A DNA stretch of 64,000 nt, taken from the NCBI RefSeq assembly GCF_047675955.1, contig NC_132911.1, positions 23,396,565 to 23,460,564 of the forward strand, in the 5' to 3' direction. Within the stretch, counting starts at the first letter, position 1. Each line of letters begins with the position of its first letter. Below, one piece after another: positions 1 to 22,340 of this stretch. A program made the translations under genes and the position numbers. The notes under the pieces were generated by a model, which was not told where the DNA came from, ran no database searches, and saw only the letters and a list, made by a program, of their open reading frames with translations. The DNA is from Chlorocebus sabaeus. Its lineage: Eukaryota; Chordata; Mammalia; Primates; Cercopithecidae.

Positions 1-71
1 GTGTGATACCAGCTGACCCTCGTTAAGCATAATCATGTATTGGGAATGTTGTAAGCAGTTCACTTGTTTTA

Positions 72-225
72 TTTCCCCATAGCAGCTCTGTGAGATGACT
101 GTCACAATCCCCATTTTATAGAGGGAGAAATTGATGTGTTTTGAGATTAAGAAACTCATCTGACATCATGTGGTTAATGAATGACAGAGCCAGAATTCAA
201 ATCTTTTGTTTTAACTGCAGAGCTA
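72..225 (+). repeat. MIR fragment
   Basis: The core resembles MIR: CCCCATTTTATAGAGGGAGA, then a degenerate TTAAG and CAGAGCCAGAATTCAAATC. It lies downstream of the STC1 poly(A) site. The rest of 1-760 holds nothing that I recognise. Confidence 0.7.
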
Positions 226-777
226 TCTGCCTCCCTTGTCACACTGATTCAGTTGTCTTTTTCCCCTTCTTCCAACTCTTTCTAAATCATTCATTTAAAG
301 TTTTAAAGATGCTATTTTAGTGTTGGGGACGCACTGGTGACTGACACGCGCTTCTCCCCATCATGCTTTCAGTCTAGGTGAAGGATGGAGAAAAAAATCT
401 TCCAGAAAGAGATAATAGCATAAATAAAAGACCTGGAAGGGAGAGAGCCCAGTCATTCCCAGAGCTGCCTATGTGGCGGGAGTGTAGAGGTCACTGAACA
501 GAAAGAAAGTTGGGTCTTACAGTTGAGCAGCCTGCAGACCTTAAAGCTTCTTCCAATTTTGCAAGGAGTTTGGGATCAGTGAGAATAATGGGAGCTACTC
601 AATGCTTTTTAAAAACTTAGAAAATGTTGATTTAAACAATATGTCAAATTTACATATTGACAATTAGTGACTTTAAAGAAAGTAGTCAGTCTTGGTTCAC
701 GTTCAGGAATTCTCATTCAATATGTTTTTCAAGAATAACAATGAAAGACATGGGGGGAAACCAATAAAACGTAACAC

Positions 778-783
778 TTTATT
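778..783 (-). terminator. STC1 poly(A) signal AATAAA
   Basis: AATAAA on the minus strand is followed about 10-20 nt downstream by a GU/U-rich stretch (TTTTATTGGTTT). This gives a 3'UTR of about 2.87 kb, close to the known length. A second AATAAA lies at 975-980 and could give a 3'UTR about 200 nt shorter. Confidence 0.75.
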
Positions 784-3636
784 ATTATTTTTATCTTAGA
801 AGGAATTCACCAAAGGCTTCATATTATGCTATGGCATCTTTAATTATAAAAATAAGCAAATAAAATAACTTGCATCTGTCATTACCATGATATGTTTCAT
901 AACCTTTATATGCACATGGAGCTTAAAAATGTAATTTAACAATAAATAATGACATATACCAGATATGCTCACTGTTTATTCCAGTACTCAGCCAAAAACC
1001 TAAATATCATTTAAATTATAAATACATAATGCAAATATAATGGCACAAAAATGTCTAAAGTGCAACCAAATCACAAGAGAAGAATCATGCAAACTGGTCT
1101 AGGTCAGCCCCCGAATTACTCTGCAGCAAACACAAGACGAAGCTTTGGAAGTTTAAGGGGGAGTCGGAGGGAGTGGGGTGTGGGAAAGAGAAGCAAAAAA
1201 CTAGCAACATTGTGAGAACTGCTTCTTTCTGTATGTGTAGATATATGTATTGTAGATACATATATAGATATAATTGTGGGGAGAAAAGGGGGGTACCACG
1301 GTTTGAAGAGGTCACAGCAAAAAAAAAAAAAAAAAAAAAAGAAAAAAGTAAAAAGGAAAATGAAGGAAAAAGGAAATCTACCAAACTGAAAAAAGAGAGA
1401 AATTTGCTAGGAATACTCATGAACTACTTGTCGCATTGGGGTCCTGGCTTAGTTGGGTTTGCAAAATGGACACAACACACAAACTTTAATAGCTTTTCTG
1501 GTTCAGAGAAGTCAGCCTTGCCTGGGGATGGGAAGTGTGGGAGGGAGGGGAAGAGTCTAACTTAGAATATGGTCTACCTGATTTCCAAGAGGCTAAGGCA
1601 GTGTCCATAAGTTTGGGGACCTGGGGATGGGACAGTTCTGAGTATAAAAATGCCCTTAACAATCTGATGTCAGCACGCTTAGAGGCTGTGTGGGGACAAA
1701 GGCAGCAACGTTTGTGCTGCTGCTGCTGCTGCTGGGTCTGCTGCAATTGCTCTTGGTCCTTGAGCAGCACGTTACTGGTTTTAAAGGCTTTATGGTAAAG
1801 TTGTATTGCTTTTCATTTTTCTGGAGATGTGCCCTCTCTCCTCCCACCAGGATCCCTATCACTCGATTTGGTCAAATCTTGAGTTTAGCCTAGTGAGAGT
1901 CAAGCACCAATAGTTTCTACCTAAGCGAGTTTGGAGTGGCCCCTGCAGTCCTACCCCTCCTCCCTCTCTTCCTCTCTTAACATTGACCTTTGGTGGGCAG
2001 TGACGCTCATAAGGGACTGTTGGGTTCAAGGACAGTGACCCTGAGAAACTACTGTTGTTCATAGATAGGTTAGTCATTTGACTTTGGTGGTCGCCATCTT
2101 GTAAACATCATGGCAGAAATGATCAAACCACCAGCTCGTTTTCCCTCTTTCTTTCTTTCTTTCTTTTTTTTTTTCTTTTTTTTTCTATTTTTTTTACGAT
2201 CCTACAGAGATGGCCCAGCTGCCAGGACTACTTTGGCAGGCAGCGTGCTACAGGACGAAAATGTAAGAGAAGTCTATTAAGGCTGGACAGCCCAGGGTTA
2301 TTTATACTCTCTCAGCCCCAAGTCCCCCGGACTAAAGACCCAAAGGCTGATTGACTCATTCCTGATTGATTTAATGGAAAGTCTCCCACCCCATCATCAT
2401 TTGCCAGAGTACCAGGCACCGATGAAAGGGGACGAGTAAAGAACTGCCACTTCCTAATGTGTAGTAGGCCTTATCACACTGTAAGTGGTCCAAGCCCATA
2501 GGGATGATCTTTTTGGTTCCCGGAATTTCCAGTTGGATGTGACAGAGATCTTTCAGTATAGGTCTAAGTCAAGAGTAGCCTCTGGGTTGAGGTGGGCTGG
2601 GAGATTAACATCTTACCTGGGGTCCTTCAGATAAACCTGTTGGTTTTTCCTGTCTCATACAGGCCCATCTTAAGTTTTGATGTTGAATTAAAACTACTTC
2701 TACCCCCTTAGTTATAAAAAAGGCCACAAGGAGCATTTATGTGGATATCTGGAAGTGAGATAGTTATTCCATTCCCAGGAAAAGAAAAATAAAGCTAAGT
2801 TACAAAACTAAATCTATATGCAATAAAGTTATTATATACTGCTTTGTTTAAGCAGAGTCCTCTGGAATTTATGTACAGTACATTAGTTTTCAGCTATTTA
2901 TATTCCACAGTTAGACCTTAAGATTCTCTGGTTTTAAGACAATTGTTAAAGGTACTTTTAAAGCTCTGAGCAGTTACAGTACATAAAGATGTTAGCTTTT
3001 TGTTTTTCATTAGATGCAAGAAGATGCAGGCTCAAAGTCTGGTTGGACAGCCAGGCTCAAGCAATTTGGTAAATGTGTCGGAAAGAAAATTAGACATTGG
3101 AGGATCAAGACCATAAGACACTAGCTCATTAGAGATCAAGAATTCAAATGTGACATTCATATTCGTCCATGGCCAGCACAGATTCATAACACGAATTCCA
3201 TTTAACATCTTTATGAGCATTTAAGACATGCATTTAAATAAAGTTTTCTTATCAGCTAACTCTACTGGGGCAACCGTTCTAAAGGGATCCACATCTTCAA
3301 ATTACAATGGCTGGAGAGTTACATGAATGTTTTGTATTTGGGGGTGGTCTGAGAGGAGCAGGGGAAAAAACATGGCAGAGGAAGTTGGTAAAAGAGGGTA
3401 CTTTCTCCTGAGGAGAGGCAGAATGATCACATGGATTTTGTTGGTGGGAACGCTGCCATTGTAGAATGTTGGGATATTGATTACAGAAGCCTAGTTTCAT
3501 GCAATTTTCTTTAAGGGGGATAGAAAATAGGAACTACTTTAAAAAAATCAAACCAGGCACAGTACACTCAAAATTGGTGTGTCAACACCCCTAAAATGAT
3601 ACTAGCTTGGCGAGGTTGTGAATAACCTCTCCCTGG

Positions 3637-13368
<9,732 letters not shown>

Positions 13369-13505
13369 TCTCTGAGAAGTTTCCGCTAAGTTGTTGGGTT
13401 TTTTTTTTCCTGCCCCCCTTTCCTCTTTCCCTCTCCCGGCTTGAGTGAAGATGTGGATCTGGATACACTGAAAGCTTAGGTGAGGATTTGATGAGGATTT
13501 TTTTT

Positions 13506-13615
13506 TGTTGTTGTTGCTGCTGATGCTGCTCCTGCTGCTGCTGCCGCCGGTGCCTCCGCTGCTGCTGCCGCCGCTGCTGCTGCTGCTGCCGCTGCTGCTG
13601 CTGCAGTCGCTGCTT
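13506..13615 (-). repeat. CAG/GCN trinucleotide repeat in STC1 5'UTR
   Basis: This is an interrupted array of CAG, GCA and CGG-type triplets on the sense strand, with an AAC/CAA run at its downstream end. A CAG repeat in the STC1 leader is known. The array is transcribed, lies wholly between the TATA box and the start codon, and does not contain an AUG. Confidence 0.85.
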
Positions 13616-13666
13616 CTTGCACCTCTGGCTTTTGCAAACTGGGGGCCCAAGAGCTGCACCCAGGGA

Positions 13667-13674
13667 TTTTATAG
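13667..13674 (-). promoter_or_regulatory. STC1 TATA box
   Basis: CTATAAAA on the minus strand lies about 300 bp upstream of the start codon. It places the transcription start near 13640 and gives a leader of about 270 nt, as expected for STC1. A GATA-type motif (CCGATAAG) sits just upstream. Confidence 0.8.
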
Positions 13675-13703
13675 CCGTTCTTATCGGTCCTCAGGATCAA
13701 GGA

Positions 13704-13738
13704 CCAATCAGGTCCCTCAACCGGTCTGGCGAGCCAAT
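13704..13738 (-). promoter_or_regulatory. Paired CCAAT boxes (NF-Y type)
   Basis: Two CCAAT pentamers on the + strand (ATTGG on the sense strand) lie at 13704-13708 and 13734-13738, exactly 30 bp apart. They are about 65 and 95 bp upstream of the inferred start site, the usual window for NF-Y. The binding factor is inferred from the motif only. Confidence 0.65.
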
Positions 13739-13749
13739 AAGAGGGCATG

Positions 13750-15370
13750 CAATTCAGCTGGAGCTTTTTGACTTCTTAGAAATATTTTCCAGCAAATTAA
13801 AAGTACCTGCTGCCAATGTTTTATATGTGTGTGTGACTGTGTGTGCAGAAATGTGTGAAAAAGCTATTTTCATGGAAGTAAGGGATATCTCTGTATTGAT
13901 TGAACTAAAGAAAAATCCTATAGAAATCTCTCCAAGTTGCTTTTTGAAATCTAGCCATCTTTTTTTCTAATAAGCCACTTGGGGGAAATGGATAGCAGGG
14001 ATATGGTGGGGAAATGTGATCTCTTTAGATGAGAACTTAACCTGCTTACAGCAGTTTTAGTCTAATTTTAACAGTACATTCTCGGTTCTGTTTTGTAAGC
14101 TACAAATGCAATAACTCACTATCTTCTCTGCATGTACATGTTCACATGTCTGTGATGCATTTTTGTTTGTATGTGGACATCCTGGGTTCTCACTCACACA
14201 TTTGAGCCCTTAAGGGGGAATTTATGTGAGTGGAAAAGCCTTGGGGGACTGAGATGTGACAGCTCAGAGCTGAAGCCTTAGTCCCTCTATTGATCAACCT
14301 ATGACCCTAACCAAGTCTTTTTTACCTTGCCCACCTCTGTTTTCACATCTGTAACACGCCAAAGTTGGACTCTGATATTCTCTATACCTCTAAAATAATG
14401 TGATTCTTCAATAATCAAATCAACTTTGACTTCATCTTTTCAGTCACCATCAAAGTTGCAAAGTCCAGGAGTGTTAGTTACCCCAGGTACACATTACACA
14501 TGTGCACACCTGCACACACCACCGTCAACAGGGAGACATCATGAATGCCTGAAAATTAATAAACTGTGTTCAAGCCCAGCAACTTTATAACCACTTTGAA
14601 ACAATAAGCTGGCCAAAGCAAGACTAAACCTGCTGAATGGAAAGCAGTTCATTTCTTGGGGAGGGGGGTAGGAAAAAAGGGGGCGGAATGGAAAGAAGGG
14701 GTAGGGAAAGACCAGAATGTGTAGGAGAGAAGAATGATAAACTCTAGACTTAATAGGAAAATTGCACTGCAATCGCAAATCATGCCTGGTATAGAAGCTT
14801 ATATTTTCTTATAAGTGAGTTGTAGGCAACGCTGAGGTTTGTCCCTCACATGTGAAGGAGGTTAATGAGCCAGGAGAGAACTTCTCAGGGTAGGAAGGTG
14901 GTGAAGGTATTATACAATAAAACCTTTAATAATTTTGGGGAAGTAGACGAGAAAGGGCCACTGGTAATTCATACAGATTTGGGCAGGATAATCTTGCAGA
15001 GAAACAGGGCCAGTGGCTTTACTTTAAATCCTAAAACCTTCAAACAAAAGTTGAAGAAAGAGTGCCAACCATGTTAACCACAAACTAAACCAAGAATCAG
15101 CTCTGTATATGTTGCGGGGTGATGGGGTGGGGGCAGGGATGGGGGTGGTTCTGGGTGATGATAGCCTATCCCTCACAAAATAGGGTTGTTTGGGAAGTGT
15201 GAATGTTTGCTAGAAAAAGGAATAGAAGGAATAAAGGATACAGGAAATGTCTAAAAGAAAGGAAAGGAATTTTCAGATTTACATTAAATAATAAGAATAC
15301 ATTTTAATTTATATTAACAGGCAGTATTGGTATTTCTTGAGTACCTTCTAGGCTGAGTGCTAGGGGACAG
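13750..15370. other. STC1 upstream flank, mostly unique
   Basis: There is no gene signal. A probable MIR lies at about 14285-14405. The remainder, including 14640-14780 (purine-rich) and 15100-15370, contains nothing that I recognise. Confidence 0.6.
14285..14405 (+). repeat. Probable MIR fragment
   Basis: The segment 'tatgaccctaaccaagtc ... cctctgttttcacatctgtaa ... attctctatacctctaaaat' follows MIR order with many substitutions. Confidence 0.55.
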
Positions 15371-15375
15371 TGTGG

Positions 15376-15617
15376 GAGGATAAGTGAAAAGACATAAAGA
15401 AGAAGGTAAATTCATGATTCTTGTCCTGGAGGTACTTGCAGGTGAGTTGGAAAGATGACCAGCCACAGTCATACTTCCTAAAGGTTCAGGATGTCAGAGG
15501 ATAAGTGAAAAGACATAAAGAAGAAGGTAAATTCATGATTCTTGTCCTGGAGGTACTTGCAGGTGAGTTGGAAAGATGACCAGCCACAGTCATACTTCCT
15601 AAAGGTTCAGGATGTCA
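15376..15617 (+). repeat. Perfect 121-bp tandem duplication
   Basis: Copy 1 is 15376-15496 and copy 2 is 15497-15617. Reading both side by side I see no mismatch. Each copy begins GAGGATAAGTGAAAAGAC and ends GGTTCAGGATGTCA. The unit belongs to an older degenerate repeat-like region. Confidence 0.95.
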
Positions 15618-15629
15618 GGACCTCACATG

Positions 15630-18600
15630 GTAGGACACAGGCTCAGGCAGCACTGGCTGGAGATGAGGGGAAAGCTCTTGAGGGAAAGATCAGTGGGAAA
15701 ATATGTAAACTGCTGTTGTTGCTTTTTAAGAATTTAGGAAAAAGCTATGCTATTTCATTTTTAAAGAACAAAGCTTGTATCGTGGAAAGCTTCAAGGTTG
15801 TTTGTATTGCTTTAGTCAAAAGTAGTAGATGCCAGGCAAGGCAATAGAGTTGCTCAGTGCTCTCTTCCAGGAAAGGAATAAGAGGACAGATGCGTGTTCC
15901 TCCCAAGGGTCTTGACTTCTGTTCTTTAGCATTCTCTATCTCCTTGGCCTTTATTCATCATCTGAGGCAGAGCCATTTGTTTCTCTTGGGCTTTCCCTGA
16001 GTTTGTCTGCCTGGTAGGGTGATAATTTACCACCAGCTGTCCACTTTGTTTTTCCAACTTCCTATTGCTCTCACCAGAACATGATGACCTACAAGCATCA
16101 AGATGTGTGTGTGTGTGTGTTTTCTGATGTTGATTTATTATTCCTTCTTATTTTGCGTACTTACTATCTTGTGCCTGGAAGTTCATTGCTAGGTGTGCCA
16201 AGTGTTTCCCAATAACAGGTAAACTGTCCTTTGAAGAAATACAATAGTGGTCAACCCATTGATTTGAATGTAGCTAGTATGCATGCCAATACATTTGAGA
16301 ACCTTAGGGGAAGGAGCTGAAGTCTATGTGAAATGCCCAGTGTAAAGATTCTTTCTAGAATGTCATGGTTTGTGGATATCCAAGTGCCCTCAATCATTGT
16401 GCAACTATCTAGAACTGTGATATAGCAATGATAAAAGGGTCTTGGGGGCCCTGGTGGTGATGTCTGGTTTCTTTGTAACTTCTCTTGGGGGTCTGAGAGA
16501 ATATGGAGGAGTTTGCTTAGCAGGCTTCAGAGTCTGAATTTTATCCCATAAAGAACAGGAAGTTATTAGGGCTCTTGAGCAGGAATTGTTAAATGGTGGG
16601 TGGAAATAAGTGTTTGGGCAAGGTTGTTTCATCATACTTATGATGGTTTGGAGGAAGAAAAGAACATAAGTTTTAAGACTAGTTTATAACATAGAATATC
16701 GTTGATGAGATTCTGGTCTACAATAGTGTTGGTAGGAAAGGAAGGGAGACAAATATGAGAGGTATTTTAAATGAACTGGAAATTATTAATTAACCTAAGG
16801 ATTGTCTTGGGAAAACCCTTTCTCCCAGTTTAATGATAATGGAGATAATGCACATGAGGACTTTTCCCCCCTTATGTTTTAGTTATGACTTTTAGTTGAC
16901 AGGACTATCTAGTGACTCCGTTAGGCAGGTGCTTCCTATCATTCTGTTGAGCAGCAGAATTACCTAAAAAAAGGACTTGACTGCACATTAGGGAGCTGCG
17001 CCCAAGTGCAGTGGGTGGGAGGGGAGGGTACACTTTGCCATTGCCCTGAGCAGGGAAAGTGCTAAGAAGTTGGTGGGAGAAGCTGCCAACACCTAAGACT
17101 GGGTGATGATGCCCTGGCTGTGCCCGTGCAAGGCTGGCATGAGTTCAGTGAGAAGTTTAAGCCAAAAATCTCTGGGGCTTTGTTGGATTTGGCTAGCTTA
17201 AAGCTAAGCAGTGAACAGCTCTTTGCCGTTTGGTGAGAGGAGCCCAAGAACAGAGCATGTTTTCTTGGTAAATGTTCCTGTGTGCGCGCGCGTGTTTGGC
17301 TAACAGAATGCAAGACCCACCCAGGTTGTTTTGGCATAGTGACCAAAGTTGGACCATTTTTCTTTGGGAATTCTGAGCCTGTGTTTTTTTCAATTGGACT
17401 TTGGGCTATTGAGTCATGCCTTCCTAACTTCAAGACAAAGAAGGAGAAGAAGGAAAAGGAGGAAGATGAGGGGAAAACATTTTTATTTACTCTTCTATAA
17501 AGGCACCAGATCATCTGCGTGGACAGTCCTCAATTCATGAGAAAATTGGTGCCATTTGAAAGTCTTTGATTGCTGTAAACTCTACTAAAGAAAGAAGGTC
17601 AGAAAATATATTAAGAGGGCAAATCCCCACTTCTCCCCTTTGTTGATGGAGGGTGACTGTGTGCCTGGTTCTAGGTCAGGTGTTGTGGGAATGCAGAGAG
17701 ATGGTTGACCTTTGCCTGCACTCCATGAATTCCCAAGCTAGCTCTTAAAGCACGCATGTTGTATTTGAAGAAGAATATCTGTTTTCTGGAAATACAGTAC
17801 AGCAAGTGGGTTGGAATAGAGTTTGTAGATTTGGATTCAGTTAACATTTACTGGGTGCCTATCTGCTCTATGCCAGGCATTACTGCAGAGGCTTCTTAAC
17901 TGCGAGCAAAGAACTGCTCTCCTCCCTTCCCACAGGAGGATATGGGGATCCAAAGAGAAGAATGGCTCTCCCATAGTCATAGAGTGGATGGTAGAAAAAT
18001 CTGAGATTTGCTTATTACACAAACAGCTCTGGGTTCTTTAGTTGTGTGACCAGTGTAGTGATAGAGAGAGTGTGCATGCTGACAGCCCTGCCCCTCAGGG
18101 TGCGGGGAGCAGGGTACAGGAAAAAGAAATAGACAGGATGACCTAACATGCTTAAACCAGAACAGGCAAGTTGAAATTAGCCTCCAAGCCTGTTAACATC
18201 TGCTTCTCATTCCTTCACGTATAAGTTCCAATGTCACTTTATATCAGGGAGGACAAATTCATCATTCTAGAGCAGCCCGAAAATCTTCAGTCTCACACGA
18301 GGCTTCCGAAGCAAATAGGAAGAGGATTTGTGTGTCATGGAATCTGTCCTTTGAAATAGCTCTTGGGGAGACCTAAAATGACATTACTCTATTGAGACAC
18401 ATGAGGGCGCTCGGACCAACCAACAATGAGGATCTGTTTCCTTTAAAAATAAAAAAAAATAATAATTAAAAAAAAGTTGTGAATGCTGGCTATGTTCTAT
18501 CAGCCATTGTTTCATGCTGTCAGGATGCTTCTGTGTTAGTGGTTTAGGGCAGTCACCTATAACTTAGCCCTTGAGCTTGCAGATTAGAGTGGTCCTGCAT

Positions 18601-20570
18601 ATTTAGAAGTTTTGCAACATATGCCATTCTATATACTATTCTATTATTGCCTGATAGGGAAATAGGTTGCAGGCAAATTTCTTACCTGATCAGCCCCAGT
18701 CCTAAGTGAAGAACAATATCTGTACTCAAATTGTTCAAGGCAGTTGAGAGAATATGTCAGATAATACACTTGTGGTACTTTGGGCTTCTTAGTTTAAAAA
18801 GAGGATTCTATCTCAAGGTGGTAGTGAGCATTCCTCTTCATTACTAGAGAAAAAGAAACCTTTCATTCATTTTTCTACCTAGGATTATTTTTTTTTCCAG
18901 TTGTCTCTAGACAGATCAAGGCTGAATAACTTACTCTATTTCTGTCACTTTTTGTGCCCATCCTCCTGCCTGGAGATCTTCCAGGGGAGTGTGGGAGGTA
19001 GATATCGGGACAAACCTGTGCACCTGCTACTTCATGCTCCTGTCCCCAAATACCTTTGTGAAGAAGGGATTTTGCATTCAGGTGGACGCAGGGACTGGTT
19101 TGGAATACTTGAGGGGTGGGGCAGGCTGTCACGCTGAGTGTGTCTGAGATGTGCAGACCCCTTCAGTGAAAGGATCAGGGCTTACCACTTCCAGCGACAA
19201 ATCCATCCATCAGTGCGCATTTCTTCTGCTCTCTGTGCCGAAAATGGTGTTAGCATTGTGAGAGTACAATGAAGTCCTGGGGCAAGGCTTGGGCTCATGA
19301 CACTGAACCCAGGGTAGCATATGCGTGATGTTAAAACCGAGCTATAATGAGTAGGGCTGATCAATGATGCCAATGAATTTGTGAAATAGAAATATTTAAA
19401 AGTCCACTCCAACAACCCATGCTGAAGCATCATTCTGACATATTTAGCCTAAAGCCAGCTTGTCATTTGCAAAATGCTGTCAAATTGTAAAGAAGTGTCT
19501 TTCAGCCATTCCTAAGTGCTAGACAAATCTATCATTACTAGTGTATTGGCTGAGAAAGAGAGGTGTGGGGAAGAAACAGCCTTTATACAAAGTTACCTGG
19601 CAAGTCAGGAAAAGGGCTAGACTGGGAGATGATAGATTTCTTTACTTGATGTTTGGAAATCTTGCCAATAATTTTTTTATGGCAATTCAGATGTATTTTA
19701 TAATCAAATTGCATTTAATATGCTTTAGGCTAAAGTGCAATTAAGATACACCAGTTCCTGGCCCTGGATGGGTACCATGGGAGAATCAACATATTCCCAT
19801 TACTGTATCAGAGTAATAAAGTGCAGAATGCAGAGTCAGAATTTATACTGTAGGATTTTGATAATGGTAGCAAAAATGGTCACCCAGTACCATTTTGTCT
19901 GCTTTTACGGAGCACAGTTCTTGTTAGCTCTTTGGGAAATGAACTCTCTCAGCCCTTTTAAAAATTAATTGTAAGGAAATTTAGTGGAACAAATGGAAAT
20001 CCAAGTGCAAAGGAAACATACTCTGGCCTCCAGGCAAGCATTTTCTTGAACATGTCATTCCGCACTCCCTAGTGACCATAATAGGAAGGGGAGGAAGAGA
20101 GAGAGAAAAGTTACAGCTTTGGAGGAAGTGGTGAAATCCATAAGAGCAAAAATGTCATTGGGGGAGTCACTGCTGCTAAGATAGGGAAATTCAGCTCAGA
20201 AAAGTGTGAAAGGGTGAATTCTTTTTTTCATGCAGCAAATTTTAATTTTATTTTCATTGCTTTTCATATTTGTTCTTAGAATAATTTCTTCACACAGTTG
20301 AAATTGATTGTCTTTACTGTTTCTCTTGTTAGATTAACAAAGGAAAGGCTGTTTCCTCTGTATGGTGTGTGTGTGTGTGTCTACCCTTCTTTTGATTTAG
20401 TGTTTCAATCATTCACAATAGACTTTGGTATACGGGAAACAATGTGAAATGAGTCATACTGTGAAAATCAAACATTTGAAGTAAGAAAAGTGTATTTCCT
20501 TTCATGATACATATCAGACCTTAAAAAATGGGTTGATTTGAAGAAGGGTTAATGCTTTGGGCTTTTAGAA
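15630..20570. other. Gene-poor flank
   Basis: No coding or RNA gene is supported. It contains a TG run (about 16105-16120), an old unassigned repeat-like stretch (about 16400-16860), a purine-rich tract (17430-17480), a possible MIR/L2-like stretch (17835-17900), an A-rich tract (18440-18476) and a second TG run (20366-20381). Confidence 0.6.
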
Positions 20571-20578
20571 TCACAGCT

Positions 20579-20607
20579 TCTCTCTCTCTCTCTTTTTTTT
20601 TTTTTTC
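20579..20607 (+). repeat. (CT)n/(T)n tract
   Basis: A short CT dinucleotide array passes directly into a T run. Confidence 0.85.
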
Positions 20608-21283
20608 TCCGTAGAGGTAGAGAAATGGACTGACAGCTTAGACTTATTCCATGAGTCCAGATGTCTTTCCAGACCATTCAGAAAGGGGTACAGACACAGA
20701 GTCATTCTCCAGAGATCCCTGTCATTGCCCTCACTGGCCCTTTATTGCAGCCCAGGCTGGAGCTGAGGACGGGAAGGGTGGCCTTAGTTCCACAGTGAGC
20801 AAGGCTCTGAGAATTCTTACCTTTATATAATCCTTACTTTTTCCTTTTGAACAAGTAAAATTTCTTTAGACGACCTTTAGAAGCTGTGAGGTTTTCTTTC
20901 AGCCTTGCTCCAACTCCTTCCCCCACTCACTCCAGAAAATGTTGCCTTTTGCCATCTAGAGCTCCTTTCAGAAGCAGTGAATGCGAAGCCACCAGCTGTG
21001 AAATAGGTGCTGTGAATGGCTTGTCACAGGGAGGGTAGATTTACTGAGAATGAGCTGCGCTTTGCTGCAGACTTCTGTGACTATTGCCAAAAAGGGTTTG
21101 CTACATGACAAAGAATCCGAATTGTGCTGTCTGTGGGCCCTGAGGGCTGTGGAAGGTGGGGAGGGAGAATCCTCTGTGTACCCTATTATTAGGTTCAGTA
21201 ACTGAATCCAGGTGCTTACTCTTATGCCAGGGGCTTGGTTCATAATTTTGGTTCCTTACTGGTTGGAACTTCTGCAGCTCCAG

Positions 21284-21319
21284 GGTGTGTGTGTGTGTGC
21301 GCGTGCGTGTGTGTGTGTA
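21284..21319 (+). repeat. (TG)n microsatellite
   Basis: TG array interrupted by CGCG and CG steps. Confidence 0.9.
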
Positions 21320-21889
21320 CATCATATGAGTGTATATCCACGGTTAAAAGGCATGGCCTTTCTCAACTCTAGGTTCTCATTCTCATGGAGCTCCTAAATC
21401 ATAGCACAGAAAGCATGTTAAAATGCACCCATATTCTATGATAAGTATATTTTTATGTAATTATATATATAATGTAATGAACAGCAGTTGATTAGTTGGC
21501 ATGGTGTTACATTTTGTAGATGCTTGCTTAAATATCTGTTCAACTTTGTGCAGTTTTCTTTTTGCATTTTTTTCTTTGGAGTAAGCATTTTTTCCCCCAG
21601 TTCTCAATCATCTTTAAGCCTTAGAAAAACTTGTAGATGCTGGGCACCATCCTATAGTGTGCCTAATGAATAAGATGGCTCTGGGTTTTGAGTTCAAGAA
21701 AGAGTTGTCAGACAGAACACAGAGGTCCATTCATTTAAACTGACATTTCCCAGACTATAGTCCTTTGAAACGTACTAAGAGAAAGGGACTCCATGCTCAA
21801 ATTCATTTTGGTGTAGGAGAGTACCAGGAACATCAACATGTGAAAGTCACCCAGAAATCCTGCAAGAAGAAAACTTTTAAATTATTGAA

Positions 21890-22003
21890 TCCAATGTTTC
21901 CCAAATGCATTTGATTCAGAAATTTTATTTAAATGAGTACCACTTATTATTCTCCTAAAAAACTAGTGTTCCTTGGAACTAACTTTGGGAACTGCTGAAT
22001 AGA
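21890..22003 (+). mobile_element. hAT-Charlie-type remnant (MER20-like)
   Basis: The ends resemble an imperfect inverted pair, CCAATGTTTCCCAAATGC and CTTTGGGAACTGCTG. The interior has the 'aaaactagtgttccttggaac' type box. A related partial fragment may lie just upstream at about 21740-21840. The family name is by resemblance only. Confidence 0.55.
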
Positions 22004-22149
22004 AACCTCTTAGCTGCCATGTTAAGTCCTCTGGGTTTACCTTGGTCCTACTCTGGACTACATTTTTATGCCTGCAACCTCAGGCATCCTTCTTTACGCC
22101 ATACTCAGAATTAAACCCACCTTGCTTGAGGGTCGATAGGGCTTTGAGT

Positions 22150-22340
22150 GCTGGACATACCTAATTCAATTAACCTCACCATTGCAATCTTCATCACAAC
22201 AGTGTAATACAGGTATTATTATGCATATTGTATCTACAAAGAGCGTGAGGTTCAAAGAAGCCCAGTCAATAAGAAGTAGAGTCTTTATTCAACAGAATAT
22301 GGGGTGTATATGACTCTAGAGCCCATGATTCTAACCAATG
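22150..22340 (+). repeat. MIR fragment
   Basis: The segment has 'taacctcaccattgcaatc', then a 'gtaatacaggtattattatgc' type stretch and 'gagcccatgattctaacca' in MIR 3' order. Confidence 0.65.

Noticed and set aside
13476..13748. A 90-codon poly-alanine frame on the minus strand over the STC1 leader
   Set aside because: It is the triplet repeat read in another frame, and its start lies upstream of the TATA box, outside the inferred transcript.
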